DNA of 39,078 nucleotides from Syntrophomonadaceae bacterium (lineage in GTDB: Bacteria; Bacillota; Syntrophomonadia; Syntrophomonadales; Syntrophothermaceae), in the NCBI GenBank assembly GCA_012799365.1, contig JAAZLJ010000060.1, positions 1 through 39,078 of the forward strand, written 5' to 3'. The number at the start of each line of letters is the position of its first letter. Position 1 is the first letter of the stretch. The notes below the pieces were generated by a model. That model was not told the origin of the DNA. It made no database searches and saw only the letters and a list, made by a program, of their open reading frames with translations. Of this stretch, positions 32,188 to 39,078 are shown piece by piece. Both the position numbers and the translations under genes were made by a program.

Positions 32188-32607
32188 GTTTTTTCATACA
32201 AAAAGGGTATGTGATGATTAAGACTCGGGGTTCAAAATGGATTGGACTATGAAAGTCGTATAAATAGTTGTGTGCGGGAACTGTGGCAGCCGGGGGAAGG
32301 GGCGTAGAAATGCTGATGAGTGGATAAGGCGGTCAGGGTGTTCATTAATCTGAGCTGCTTTTATTGAGAAGGAGTATATATCCTGGCAATCCGGGGAGGA
32401 TTGCACCGGGAGGATGTAGAAAGAAGTCCTGACATAAGGTGTGGAAATGGCTCAGGTTGGGGAGATTACAAACCAGGCGTGGGTATCTTCGGATACATTC
32501 CAGGATATTCACAAAGATAGGCGATAGAGATAAGGGAGTAGTTCGATAATCAAGACGAGGTTGATGCAGGGATGGGACTCTGACTGATGGAACGGGAGTA
32601 CAGGTGA
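32188..32607. other. 420-base gap before the CCA-adding enzyme gene, small hairpins only
   Basis: No coding frame was accepted. Two small perfect hairpins are visible: GCAATCC/GGATTGC (around 32385-32403) and GTATC-TTCG-GATAC (around 32482-32496, UUCG-type tetraloop). No riboswitch core or terminator was found. It could be a long leader of the 32608 gene or a decayed gene. Confidence 0.4.
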
Positions 32608-33966
32608 ATGATAGATCAGGTACCTGAGACCATACAAAGGATGATGGATTATTTCACAGCAGGGCAGCGAGAATGCTACCTGGTGGGTGGGGCGGTTCGG
32701 GATCTTCTCATGGGCAGGAACCCCCGGGATTACGACCTGGCAGTCAGTGCTTCCACCGAGGATGTTATCAGGCTGGCGGCAGAGACTGGGAAAAACATCG
32801 CCTATGTGCTTCCCCATGGTGTAGTTGGCATTCACGATGAAGACTATAATATTGAAATATCGCCTTTCAAAGGGACAAGCATCGAGGAAGATCTGGGGTT
32901 ACGAGATTATACCATAAATGCGATGGCTGTTTCCCGTACGGGAAGACTTATTGATCCCTGGGGAGGGCAGGCTGATCTGGCATCCGAACTCATTTGTGCG
33001 TTGGGGAAACCAGAAGCGATGCTGCTGGCTGATCCTTTGCGCGCTTTCCGGGCCGGCAGGTTTGCAGCTATGTTAGGGTTTGGCATGGAAGAGCATACGG
33101 CTGTGGCTTTGACTTCGGTGTTGGTTCGGGAGAGACTGCAAGGGGTGGCGGTGGAAAGGGTTCGCGAAGAGCTAGAACATACGCTGGTAGGTGCTTATGC
33201 CGCCAGGGGACTGCAGGTACTGGTTGATTCTGGCTTGCTGGAATGTAAATGTAGTGCTCGTACCGCAGGGAAAACCGTGACCGTGGCCATTCTTCCCGAA
33301 GTTGCCCACCTGCAGGGGGTACAGCAGAATCCGGAATATCATCAGGAAGATGTGTTGGGGCATACCCTGACTACGGTAGATAGTATCAAGCCGGAAATCC
33401 ACCTTCGTTGGGCGGCACTGTTGCACGATGTGGCCAAAGGGACGCCGGGTGTGCGTGAAATAAGGAAGGGTAAGATAACTGATTACAAACACGAGGTAGT
33501 GGGAGCGGAGATGGCGCACAGGATTCTCACCCGCTTGAGGGTTACCAGCCAGGTTATCGATCGGGTGGTATGGTTGGTAAGACAGCATATGGTTCTGCCG
33601 CGAGGATTGAAATGGGCTTACAAGCATGCGCGGGATTTTCCCGACCGTCAGAGTTTTAACCGGGCGGTAAGCGATTTGTTTGAGCTGGTACGGGCGGATC
33701 GGGAACCTCGCCATTTAGAGGTAGACCAGGGATGTGCGGAGAAATTTCTATCAGATACTGCCGGAGTCCCGTTGTATCTGTCAGAACTCGCGATTGATGC
33801 CAGAGCGGTAGTTCACCGTTTCGGTGAGGGTCCGCAGGTAGGTAAAATAATGCATGATCTGTTGAACGAAGTCCGGTCAGGTAGCTGTCCTAATAATAGG
33901 GATTCGCTGCTTAAGGCTCTGGAGCGAAAGGCGGCCAGAAAAGGGCGGCATAAGAGAGGAAGATAG
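32608..33966 (+). CDS. cca: CCA tRNA nucleotidyltransferase / poly(A) polymerase family, with HD domain
   Basis: A 452-residue class II nucleotidyltransferase. The head domain has VGGAVRDLLMG (Gly27-Gly28), the metal-binding DYD at 41-43, and later GLRDYTINAMA and DPLRAFRAGRFAA, which match the NTP-selecting and tRNA-binding regions. A C-terminal HD domain follows (RWAALLHDVAKG, then HKHEV-type and HMVLPRG segments), common in Clostridia. It would add or repair the 3' CCA of tRNAs. A CCA-only or A-only specificity cannot be excluded. The ATG has GGGAG and AGGTGA upstream. Confidence 0.9.
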   Translation: MIDQVPETIQRMMDYFTAGQRECYLVGGAVRDLLMGRNPRDYDLAVSASTEDVIRLAAETGKNIAYVLPHGVVGIHDEDYNIEISPFKGTSIEEDLGLRDYTINAMAVSRTGRLIDPWGGQADLASELICALGKPEAMLLADPLRAFRAGRFAAMLGFGMEEHTAVALTSVLVRERLQGVAVERVREELEHTLVGAYAARGLQVLVDSGLLECKCSARTAGKTVTVAILPEVAHLQGVQQNPEYHQEDVLGHTLTTVDSIKPEIHLRWAALLHDVAKGTPGVREIRKGKITDYKHEVVGAEMAHRILTRLRVTSQVIDRVVWLVRQHMVLPRGLKWAYKHARDFPDRQSFNRAVSDLFELVRADREPRHLEVDQGCAEKFLSDTAGVPLYLSELAIDARAVVHRFGEGPQVGKIMHDLLNEVRSGSCPNNRDSLLKALERKAARKGRHKRGR

Positions 33967-34187
33967 CAGACCCTCATGATACCGATGGCATAATCGTTAA
34001 GGCATAAAAATATCATATTTATGGTGTCCTTCAACTTCGTTGTGTACTGCTATGTCTCCTCCCGTCGACGCCCAGGCTTCGCCTTCGATTCCACCGTCGA
34101 AACATCGTCGCCTTCGTCAGGTCGCTTCGCTGGATTAACACATTCTTTTTCAGGATATTTTTTGTATGTTTTCAGCGTTGTCTGCGT
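33967..34187. repeat. Intergenic stretch with composite repeat fragment D
   Basis: ATAGCAGACCCTCATGATACCG followed by ATGGCAT (33965-33991) matches module 1 of copies A and C, including the ATAGCAG lead-in. The similarity then fades. A CTTCGCCTTCG-rich segment follows (34077-34130), and TCAGCGTTGTCTGCGTC (34172-34188) belongs to the short-period repeat words. It separates two convergent genes. Confidence 0.55.
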
Positions 34188-34841
34188 CTATTTCCATAGC
34201 CGACCTTTCTGCAGCTGCTCCAGTACCTGGTAAAAGTTCTGGTAAGGATGATAAGGGATATCGTTTTGTTCACAATAGGAGGCCAGGGTGTCCCTGGCGA
34301 AGACTGTGTCGCAGAACTGCGCCGGACAGGTATCAGAGTACCCGTCGCCGATGTATACCGTACGGTAACCAGGCTGCAGCTTTTGTTCTATCAGGGCTTT
34401 TTTACATACCCCGCATTCCTGACAGTCGTCATCAGGATAAGGAGAGACAAACTGCCAGCGACCAGCATCGTATTTCAGGTGGTTGGCGTAATATTCTATC
34501 TCCAATCCGTGGCGTTGGAGTACGATATCAATATAATTATCGTAACCGTCGCTCAGGATATACAGAGGGTATTCGTGGCTGCGAACCCAGTCCACGAAGG
34601 TGGGAAAACCGGGAGTGAGCTCCTGGGCATAGAAAAACTCCTCCAACTCGGCTGGTTTCACATCCATCAGGTGCAGGGTGCCTTGAGCACATTCTTCGGT
34701 GGAGATCACCTTTTGTTCCCAGAGTCGGTTAAGTTCTTGCCAGCCTTCGGCGGCAAAAACTTTAACCATGGTATAGCAGATGTCGTTGACGGTTATCGTA
34801 CCATCAAAGTCTACAAAAAACATTAATTTATTATCTGTCAT
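34188..34841 (-). CDS. HAD-IB (MtnX-like) phosphatase with CxxCxxC cluster
   Basis: A 217-residue HAD phosphatase. Motif I is DFDGT (11-15), with nucleophile Asp11 and acid Asp13. Motif II is the Ser of ILSDGY (97), and motif IV is GDGYSD (165-170). The helical cap lies at about 18-85. A CxxCxxC set (Cys140, 143, 146) sits between core motifs and could bind zinc or a cluster. The gene starts 31 bp after thiM on the same strand with AGGAG upstream, behind a TPP riboswitch. A thiamine-related phosphatase, for example acting on thiamine monophosphate, is therefore plausible. MtnX-like methionine salvage is the alternative, though no other salvage gene is seen. Confidence 0.82.
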   Translation of the reverse strand: MTDNKLMFFVDFDGTITVNDICYTMVKVFAAEGWQELNRLWEQKVISTEECAQGTLHLMDVKPAELEEFFYAQELTPGFPTFVDWVRSHEYPLYILSDGYDNYIDIVLQRHGLEIEYYANHLKYDAGRWQFVSPYPDDDCQECGVCKKALIEQKLQPGYRTVYIGDGYSDTCPAQFCDTVFARDTLASYCEQNDIPYHPYQNFYQVLEQLQKGRLWK

Positions 34842-34872
34842 GGTTCATACTCCTGGTTAATGGTATTTTTAC

Positions 34873-35676
34873 CTACAGCCATTCTACTCTCGCTTCTTTG
34901 AGCAGATCCTCCTTTTTCAGGGTGTAAAGATGGTCAAAGAGGTGCAGATGAAAGGCTCCCGGGCGGTTATCGGCATCGGCAGCTGCTCTTTCCCCGGCCA
35001 GGGTAAAGGCCAGCAAGCCGGTTATTGTGGCCAGCCAGGGTTCCTCGGGTGCAGCTCCTATGCACGCGGCCGTTACTCCTCCAACCATACATCCGGCTCC
35101 AGTTATTTTCTCAAAAAGAGGGGTGCCGTTTTTTACCAGAGCGCAGCGGCGGCCATCTGTAATCACATCGGTGGGGCCGGTGGAAGCGATTATCGTAGAT
35201 TCCTGTCGCGCCAGGTTCATACAGATCTGTTCCATGCCCTCGCCGCTGTCAAGCGAATCTACCCCCTGGGCCCGGGTTTCTTCTCCCGCCAGGCTTTTAA
35301 TTTCAGCGGTATTTCCCTTGATCAGGGTTAGTGGTGCGTACTGGCGCATTTGTTTCATCACCTGCACTCGGAATGGTACTACTCCACAGGCTACCGGATC
35401 CAATATGACCGGTATGTTGTTCGCGGCTGTGGTTTTGCAGGCCACCATTATTCCAGCTTGCTGCTGCTGGCTCAAGGTTCCCAGGTTGACGTATAGAGCC
35501 GATGCCAGGGCGGCAAACCCCTCGGCTTCTTCCGGGTGGTCGATCATAGCCGGGGAAGCTCCGGCGGACAGTAAGATATTGGCTACATCATTTACGGTGA
35601 CATAGTTGGTGATGCAGTGAACCAGTGGTCTTTTTTTGTCTACAAGTTCCCAGATTTCGGTACATTGCTTTAACAT
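34873..35676 (-). CDS. thiM: Hydroxyethylthiazole kinase
   Basis: A 267-residue ribokinase-like enzyme that phosphorylates hydroxyethylthiazole in thiamine salvage. Family motifs are VHCITNYVTVNDVANILLS, GASPAMIDHPEEAEGFA, VILDPVACG and the catalytic GAGCMVGGVTAA with its Cys. The C-terminal part (FTLAGERAA) is complete. The ATG has GGAGG upstream. It is the first gene after the TPP riboswitch and terminator at 35862-35712, so it is shut off when TPP is plentiful. No thiD or thiE is present in the window. Confidence 0.95.
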   Translation of the reverse strand: MLKQCTEIWELVDKKRPLVHCITNYVTVNDVANILLSAGASPAMIDHPEEAEGFAALASALYVNLGTLSQQQQAGIMVACKTTAANNIPVILDPVACGVVPFRVQVMKQMRQYAPLTLIKGNTAEIKSLAGEETRAQGVDSLDSGEGMEQICMNLARQESTIIASTGPTDVITDGRRCALVKNGTPLFEKITGAGCMVGGVTAACIGAAPEEPWLATITGLLAFTLAGERAAADADNRPGAFHLHLFDHLYTLKKEDLLKEARVEWL

Positions 35677-35711
35677 TTTTCTGCCTCCAGTCTAATATTT
35701 TTTACGTGTAG

Positions 35712-35757
35712 AATAATAAAACAGGTGAACCGTCCGGAAGATGTGGTTCACCTGTTT
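35712..35757 (-). terminator. TPP-riboswitch terminator
   Basis: On the minus strand a perfect 12-bp stem AACAGGTGAACC/GGTTCACCTGTT is followed by TTTATTATT. It lies between the aptamer and thiM and is the off-state hairpin. Confidence 0.92.
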
Positions 35758-35770
35758 GAAACCGGCAGAA

Positions 35771-35862
35771 CACTTCCCCACGCTGGTATTACCCAGATCG
35801 AGTATAGGGGTCGGGAGTTTCCTCTCCCCTCTCAGCCCTGGCCTATAAGGCTCCCCCAGTGC
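35771..35862 (-). promoter_or_regulatory. TPP (THI-box) riboswitch
   Basis: Reading the minus strand: GCACTGGGGGAGCC, then GGCTGAGAGGGG, GACCCCTATACTC, GATCTGGGTAATACCAGCG and TGGGGAAGTGT. These are the conserved THI-box elements in order, with the outer helix CACTGGGG/GGGGAAGTG closing the aptamer. It controls thiM and the HAD phosphatase gene. Confidence 0.95.
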
Positions 35863-36152
35863 TTTGTATGTAATTTGTTTCATTTTTACTGTACACCAAT
35901 AGTACGATGATAGCAAGTTTTAATCGAATTTTAGTTTTGGCGTTGGGGATGATTTAGAGCCTGACGGGTTTTTCAGCCCGATATCTCTGCGGGTACTGCT
36001 ATCCTTTATAATAGGTCTTCGTAGGTAAGGTGGCCCAGACTATACAGATGTCATGAATTTATGACCAGCTTTTCCGGGTAGTGGGGGAAAGTGATAAATT
36101 TTGATAAGTTATGATAAGATCAGAAATATTAAGTTCTACGAGGGGGGAAATT

Positions 36153-36845
36153 ATGGAGAGCATAAAGCGAACAGTTCTAGAAGTAATCAGCGCAGTGATA
36201 CCGGTAACACTTGTAGTAGTGATACTGCAGTTAACCTTGATGAAAGTTCCGCTTGCGACCCTGCTGCAATTCCTGGTCGGGGTGCTCCTGGTAGCTTCCG
36301 GCCTTATTCTTTTTTTATTGGGAGTCCAGCTAGGAGTGCTGCCCATGGGAGAAAGCATGGGCGAAGCACTGGCTAAAACAGGAAAGTTATGGATTATCCT
36401 GTTATTCGGATTAGTGTTGGGGTTTGCAGTGGCTATTGCTGAGCCCAATGTCCGTATCCTGGCCGCCCAGATTGATTTCGTCTCTGCCGGGGCTATTCCG
36501 ACCAACCTGTTGATATACTGTATTGCTCTGGGTGTAGCTTTTAGTGTAGGGCTGGCCATGCTGCGCCTGGTTTTACGTATACCTATAACCCGGCTTCTGG
36601 CGGTCGGGTTTGGTTTGATTTTTTTGCTGGCCCTGGTGGCACCGGCTCAGTACTTTCCGGTTTCCTTTGATGCGGGAGGATTGACCACCGGCCCTCTGGT
36701 TATTCCTTTTATTCTATCACTGGGCGTGGGGGTAGCTTCCGTCTTGCGAGGTGGGGATGCTGCAGCTGAAGGGTTTGGCATGGTGGGATTGGTTTATATC
36801 GGTCCCGTTCTGGCGGTGCTGCTGCTGGGGGTGATCTACGGTTGA
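36153..36845 (+). CDS. DUF1538 membrane protein, first of a pair
   Basis: A 230-residue integral membrane protein with about seven hydrophobic helices. DUF1538 traits are LGVQLGVLPMGESMGEALA, VAIAEPNVRILAAQID and FDAGGLTTGPLVIPFIL. The frame begins at 36111, but ATG 36153 with GAGGGGGGAAA close upstream is the credible start. The end overlaps the next gene by four bases. Many DUF1538 proteins contain two such modules; here they are separate genes. A transport role is supposed for the family, but no substrate is established. A leader of more than 100 bases lies upstream with a TATAAT at 36007 but no clear -35. Confidence 0.82.
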   Translation: MESIKRTVLEVISAVIPVTLVVVILQLTLMKVPLATLLQFLVGVLLVASGLILFLLGVQLGVLPMGESMGEALAKTGKLWIILLFGLVLGFAVAIAEPNVRILAAQIDFVSAGAIPTNLLIYCIALGVAFSVGLAMLRLVLRIPITRLLAVGFGLIFLLALVAPAQYFPVSFDAGGLTTGPLVIPFILSLGVGVASVLRGGDAAAEGFGMVGLVYIGPVLAVLLLGVIYG

Positions 36846-37588
36846 AAAATATTCAGGTTTTCACCGGATTTAGCTCCACGATGTTGGAGGTGGGTCTGGC
36901 TTTTGTGCCCCTGGCCGTCTGTTTTGTCTTCTTCCAATACTGGACTTTGAAGTTATCGCGGGCTCGGTTTGCCAATATGCTTAAAGGAATGGCGCTGGCA
37001 TTCATAGGGTTGGCCTTGTTTTTGCAAGGAGTGAAGGTGGGATTTCTACCGGCGGGAGAGGTAATGGGGGAGTCCCTGGGAACTTTACCTCATATCTGGA
37101 TTCTCATTCCGATTGGATTTATTATTGGGCTTTCTACCACTCTGGCTGAACCTTCGGTACACACCTTGAACATAGAGGTGGAGAGTGCATCCGGGGGATA
37201 TATTCCTCGGAAGGTGATGCTGTATACTTTGGGTCTAGGTGTGGGTACTTCGGTGGCAGCGTCCATGGCCCGTATTATTTTGGGTATTCCTTTATGGTAT
37301 TTTCTGGTGCCGGGATATTTGCTGGCTTTCATACTGACCCGCTGGTGTTCTCGCCCTTTTATTCCCATTGCCTTTGATTCGGGTAGTGTGGCCACCGGGC
37401 CCATGACAGTAACCTTCGTTCTGGCTATTACCCTGGGGATTTCTGCGGCCATGCCCGGAAGGGACCCGCTCCTGGAGGGGTTCGGGCTTATTGCCATGGT
37501 GGCGATGTCTTCAATACTGGCGGTCTTGGTTTTAGGTGTATTTTATGGTAAAAAGGAACAGGAAGTAAAACGAGAGCTGGACCGGTAA
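36842..37588 (+). CDS. DUF1538 membrane protein, second of a pair
   Basis: A 248-residue membrane protein similar in plan to its upstream neighbour: LFLQGVKVGFLPAGEVMGESLG, STTLAEPSVHTLNIEVE and FDSGSVATGPMTVTFVLA match the corresponding stretches of the first protein. The pair probably arose by duplication and may form a heterodimer. The start is TTG at 36842, overlapping the previous stop as TTGA, so translation is coupled. The C-terminal tail is charged (KKEQEVKRELDR). It is followed 15 bp later by a P-II gene, which suggests the complex is regulated by a P-II-type protein. Confidence 0.82.
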   Translation: MKNIQVFTGFSSTMLEVGLAFVPLAVCFVFFQYWTLKLSRARFANMLKGMALAFIGLALFLQGVKVGFLPAGEVMGESLGTLPHIWILIPIGFIIGLSTTLAEPSVHTLNIEVESASGGYIPRKVMLYTLGLGVGTSVAASMARIILGIPLWYFLVPGYLLAFILTRWCSRPFIPIAFDSGSVATGPMTVTFVLAITLGISAAMPGRDPLLEGFGLIAMVAMSSILAVLVLGVFYGKKEQEVKRELDR

Positions 37589-37603
37589 GCAGGAGGTGTG
37601 AGT

Positions 37604-37945
37604 GTGGTGGGCAGCATTCAGCATGATCTTATTGTGACCATAGTAAACAAGGGCGATGCGGAAAAGGTGGTGAATGCCTCCAGAGAGGCGGGAGCCGAAG
37701 GCGGCACTATCCTACTGGGTCGGGGTACCGGGATTCATGAGCAGACTCGTTTGTTCGGTATGCTTATCGAACCGCAGAAGGATGTAATATTGACTCTGGT
37801 GAAACGGCAGATAAGCAATCAGGTGTTGGAGGCTATTATCCAAAGAGCGGATCTGAACAAGCCGGGACGGGGCATTACTTTTGTTATACCGGTTGACCGG
37901 GTGGCGGGAATAACTCACCTGGAGCAAATAAAAAATAAGGAGTAA
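37604..37945 (+). CDS. P-II family signalling protein
   Basis: A 113-residue protein of the P-II (GlnB/GlnK-like) fold. Diagnostic stretches are DLIVTIVNKGDAEKVVNASREAGAEGGTI at the N-terminus and GRGITFVIPVDRVAG near the C-terminus (the core nucleotide-binding segment). The T-loop region (RGTGIHEQTRLFG) lacks the uridylylated Tyr context of GlnB, so it looks like a specialised paralogue. AGGAGG at 37591 is seven bases from GTG 37604; the earlier in-frame GTG 37598 is too close. It is the last gene of the DUF1538 unit and probably gates the transporter in response to adenine nucleotides or another ligand. Confidence 0.85.
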   Translation: MVGSIQHDLIVTIVNKGDAEKVVNASREAGAEGGTILLGRGTGIHEQTRLFGMLIEPQKDVILTLVKRQISNQVLEAIIQRADLNKPGRGITFVIPVDRVAGITHLEQIKNKE

Positions 37946-37985
37946 CCTGAACTATATCCTGGAGTGTATTAATTGGGGAAATAAG

Positions 37986-38019
37986 AAAAAACCGCGGATT
38001 TTAACCCGCGGTTCAATTT
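37986..38019. terminator. Bidirectional terminator after the P-II gene
   Basis: The stem AACCGCGG/CCGCGGTT is flanked by A-rich sequence on the left and CAATTTT on the right. It can act for both the P-II gene and the minus-strand tusA-like gene. Confidence 0.8.
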
Positions 38020-38066
38020 TAGTGCTGACGTATTTCCAGTATTCGGATCACAGTCAGCAGGAGGGG

Positions 38067-38276
38067 TTACTCAGGGGATATAACTAATTGCCATTCTCCA
38101 TGGGCTTCAGTGACTTCTACCTTGAGGCCCTGAGAACGGGCAAATTTGGTTACATTTTCTTTAGCGGTGTTGCCGGTGCCGATTATCTGCAGCTCGCGCT
38201 GTCCCTGGTCCAGGGCTTTTTTAGTTTTAAGTACTGGTATGGGGCAGGACAGGCCTCTCACATCTAATGTATCCAT
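38067..38276 (-). CDS. TusA/SirA-like sulfur-carrier protein
   Basis: A 69-residue TusA-fold protein. LDVRGLSCPIPVLKTKKAL contains the CPxP motif with the reactive Cys; the C-terminal half shows NTAKENVTKFARSQG. The ATG at 38276 begins one base after the yedE-like stop. AGGTGG inside the end of yedE lies about nine bases upstream, so it is translationally coupled. An ATG at 38285 is too close to the ribosome site. TusA-like proteins next to YedE occur in selenium-metabolism clusters of anaerobes, where they are thought to handle persulfide or selenium. That role here is inference. Confidence 0.88.
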   Translation of the reverse strand: MDTLDVRGLSCPIPVLKTKKALDQGQRELQIIGTGNTAKENVTKFARSQGLKVEVTEAHGEWQLVISPE

Positions 38277-38277
38277 A

Positions 38278-39078
38278 TTAAGCATCCACCTCCCGATAAG
38301 CCCAGCCAATCAGACTGACGATTACGATTCCAGCCAGCACGAATATTTCGCCAAAGCTCGTAGTTCCTTTAGGGCTGGAAGCCAGCATAAAGTTGTGGCA
38401 GATAGCGGCTCCGACGATCATGCCCAGTACGGTCATGGCTGCATCGGTGTCTCCCTCACTACCCAGTATCATCTGGCGCAGGGGGCATCCGCCCAGAAGG
38501 ACTGCACATTGTCCTACCAGGAACAGGCCCAGGAAGTTGAATATATGATTGGTATGAGCTACCGGTTGGTCGGCAAATCCCAGCTTAAAGGTTCCCATAA
38601 TAAGGCTAAGAATGAGAACACTGAGGAAGATAGAACCATAAGCAATCAGCATGGTTTTGTCCCTGATGAGGAAGAAGTCACGGAAACCACCACTCAGGCA
38701 GAGCCGCGCTTTCTGGGCCAGAAAGCCTACCAGCAGACCGGCTGCCAGGGCAATCCATAACGGAGCACGCATACTGCCCGGTCCTTCTACACTAAAGAAC
38801 AAAGGTCCCCCTGCATCAGGATTAAAGTTAATCCCGGCCAGGAGGAATACAAAAAGGACTACCACAGCCAGGATGAAAAGATAGCCTCCGGCTTGAGTTC
38901 CCTTATCCGGACGAGCTGCACCCAGGTTGAACCCTCGTTTGAGGAAAAAGGTACCGAAAAATACTCCGGCCATAAAGCCAAACAGTCCTACTACGGCGTT
39001 GAGGTCGCCTCCGCCTATACGCAGGATATCCCGCAGGGGGCACCCCAGAAAGACCAGGGCTCCGATCATCATAAAGAC
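38278..39078 (-). CDS. YedE-family (YeeE/YedE) sulfur/selenium transporter, partial
   Basis: The frame is open to the right edge; 266 residues of the C-terminal part are present. It is a polytopic membrane protein with two pseudo-repeats, each bearing a GCPLRDIL- or GCPLRQMIL-type motif with a reactive Cys, plus ARLCLSGGFRDFFL between them. These are the marks of YeeE/YedE (PF04143) proteins. The full family length is nearer 350-400 residues, so the N-terminus lies outside. Pairing with a TusA-like gene suggests the selenium-linked YedE branch, though thiosulfate uptake (TsuA-like) is also possible. Confidence 0.88.
   Translation of the reverse strand, partial: VFMMIGALVFLGCPLRDILRIGGGDLNAVVGLFGFMAGVFFGTFFLKRGFNLGAARPDKGTQAGGYLFILAVVVLFVFLLAGINFNPDAGGPLFFSVEGPGSMRAPLWIALAAGLLVGFLAQKARLCLSGGFRDFFLIRDKTMLIAYGSIFLSVLILSLIMGTFKLGFADQPVAHTNHIFNFLGLFLVGQCAVLLGGCPLRQMILGSEGDTDAAMTVLGMIVGAAICHNFMLASSPKGTTSFGEIFVLAGIVIVSLIGWAYREVDA

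Noticed and set aside
34166-34826. Plus-strand frames at 34166-34618 and 34248-34826
   Set aside because: Both are antisense to the HAD phosphatase gene, which has intact DFDGT and GDGYSD motifs.
1-39078. CRISPR array, tRNA, rRNA, integrase or transposase genes
   Set aside because: Looked for on both strands by eye; no regularly spaced direct repeats, no tRNA cloverleaf and no recombinase motifs were recognised.

Overview
The window reads as chromosomal DNA of a Gram-positive, spore-forming anaerobe of the Clostridia. Evidence seen here: a GerMN lipoprotein, an SLH-anchored surface protein, a DinR/LexA-type SOS box, the cdaA-cdaR-glmM-glmS block with a glmS ribozyme, an ECF vitamin transporter, and TPP and cobalamin riboswitches ending in intrinsic terminators. 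Moderate GC and many GTG/TTG starts with strong Shine-Dalgarno sequences would suit a Syntrophomonas/Syntrophothermus-like lineage. That placement is inference. No phage, IS element, CRISPR array, rRNA or tRNA gene was found.

Layout. 1-316: 5' part of a sigma-54-type activator (minus). 688-1428: orphan membrane protein. 3855-1437 (minus): polar amino-acid ABC importer. 4107-5525: membrane-tethered metallophosphoesterase. 5616-7076: FetA/FetB-type exporter. 7187-8673: divergent radical SAM and isochorismatase-fold genes. 8683-9246: a repeat copy, then an unassigned, probably structured RNA. 9341-10678: GerMN lipoprotein and gamma-carbonic-anhydrase-like protein. 10790-15550: SOS-controlled mutasome cassette (ImuB-like Y-family protein, DUF6504-like protein, DnaE2-like polymerase).

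15650-25552 is the most distinctive block. A cobalamin riboswitch and terminator precede a surface protein with an alpha/alpha-barrel, an Ig-like domain, a DUF4430 domain and SLH anchors. Next come a DUF4430 lipoprotein and a complete ECF transporter (T, fused A-A, CbrT-like S), then a secreted beta-propeller protein. Barrel plus DUF4430 is the domain plan of animal intrinsic factor and transcobalamin. The locus is therefore read as a wall-to-membrane cobalamin capture and uptake system.

26061-31253 couples c-di-AMP synthesis (cdaA, cdaR) to amino-sugar synthesis (glmM, glmS with its ribozyme). 31580-33966 holds a ferritin-like protein and a CCA-adding enzyme. 35862-34188 (minus) is a TPP-riboswitch operon of thiM and a HAD phosphatase. 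36153-37945 is a DUF1538 pair with a P-II protein. 39078-38067 (minus) is a YedE-TusA selenium/sulfur pair cut by the right edge. Intergenic DNA carries a composite palindromic repeat family (four partial copies) and short GATG/ACGC-type repeats.
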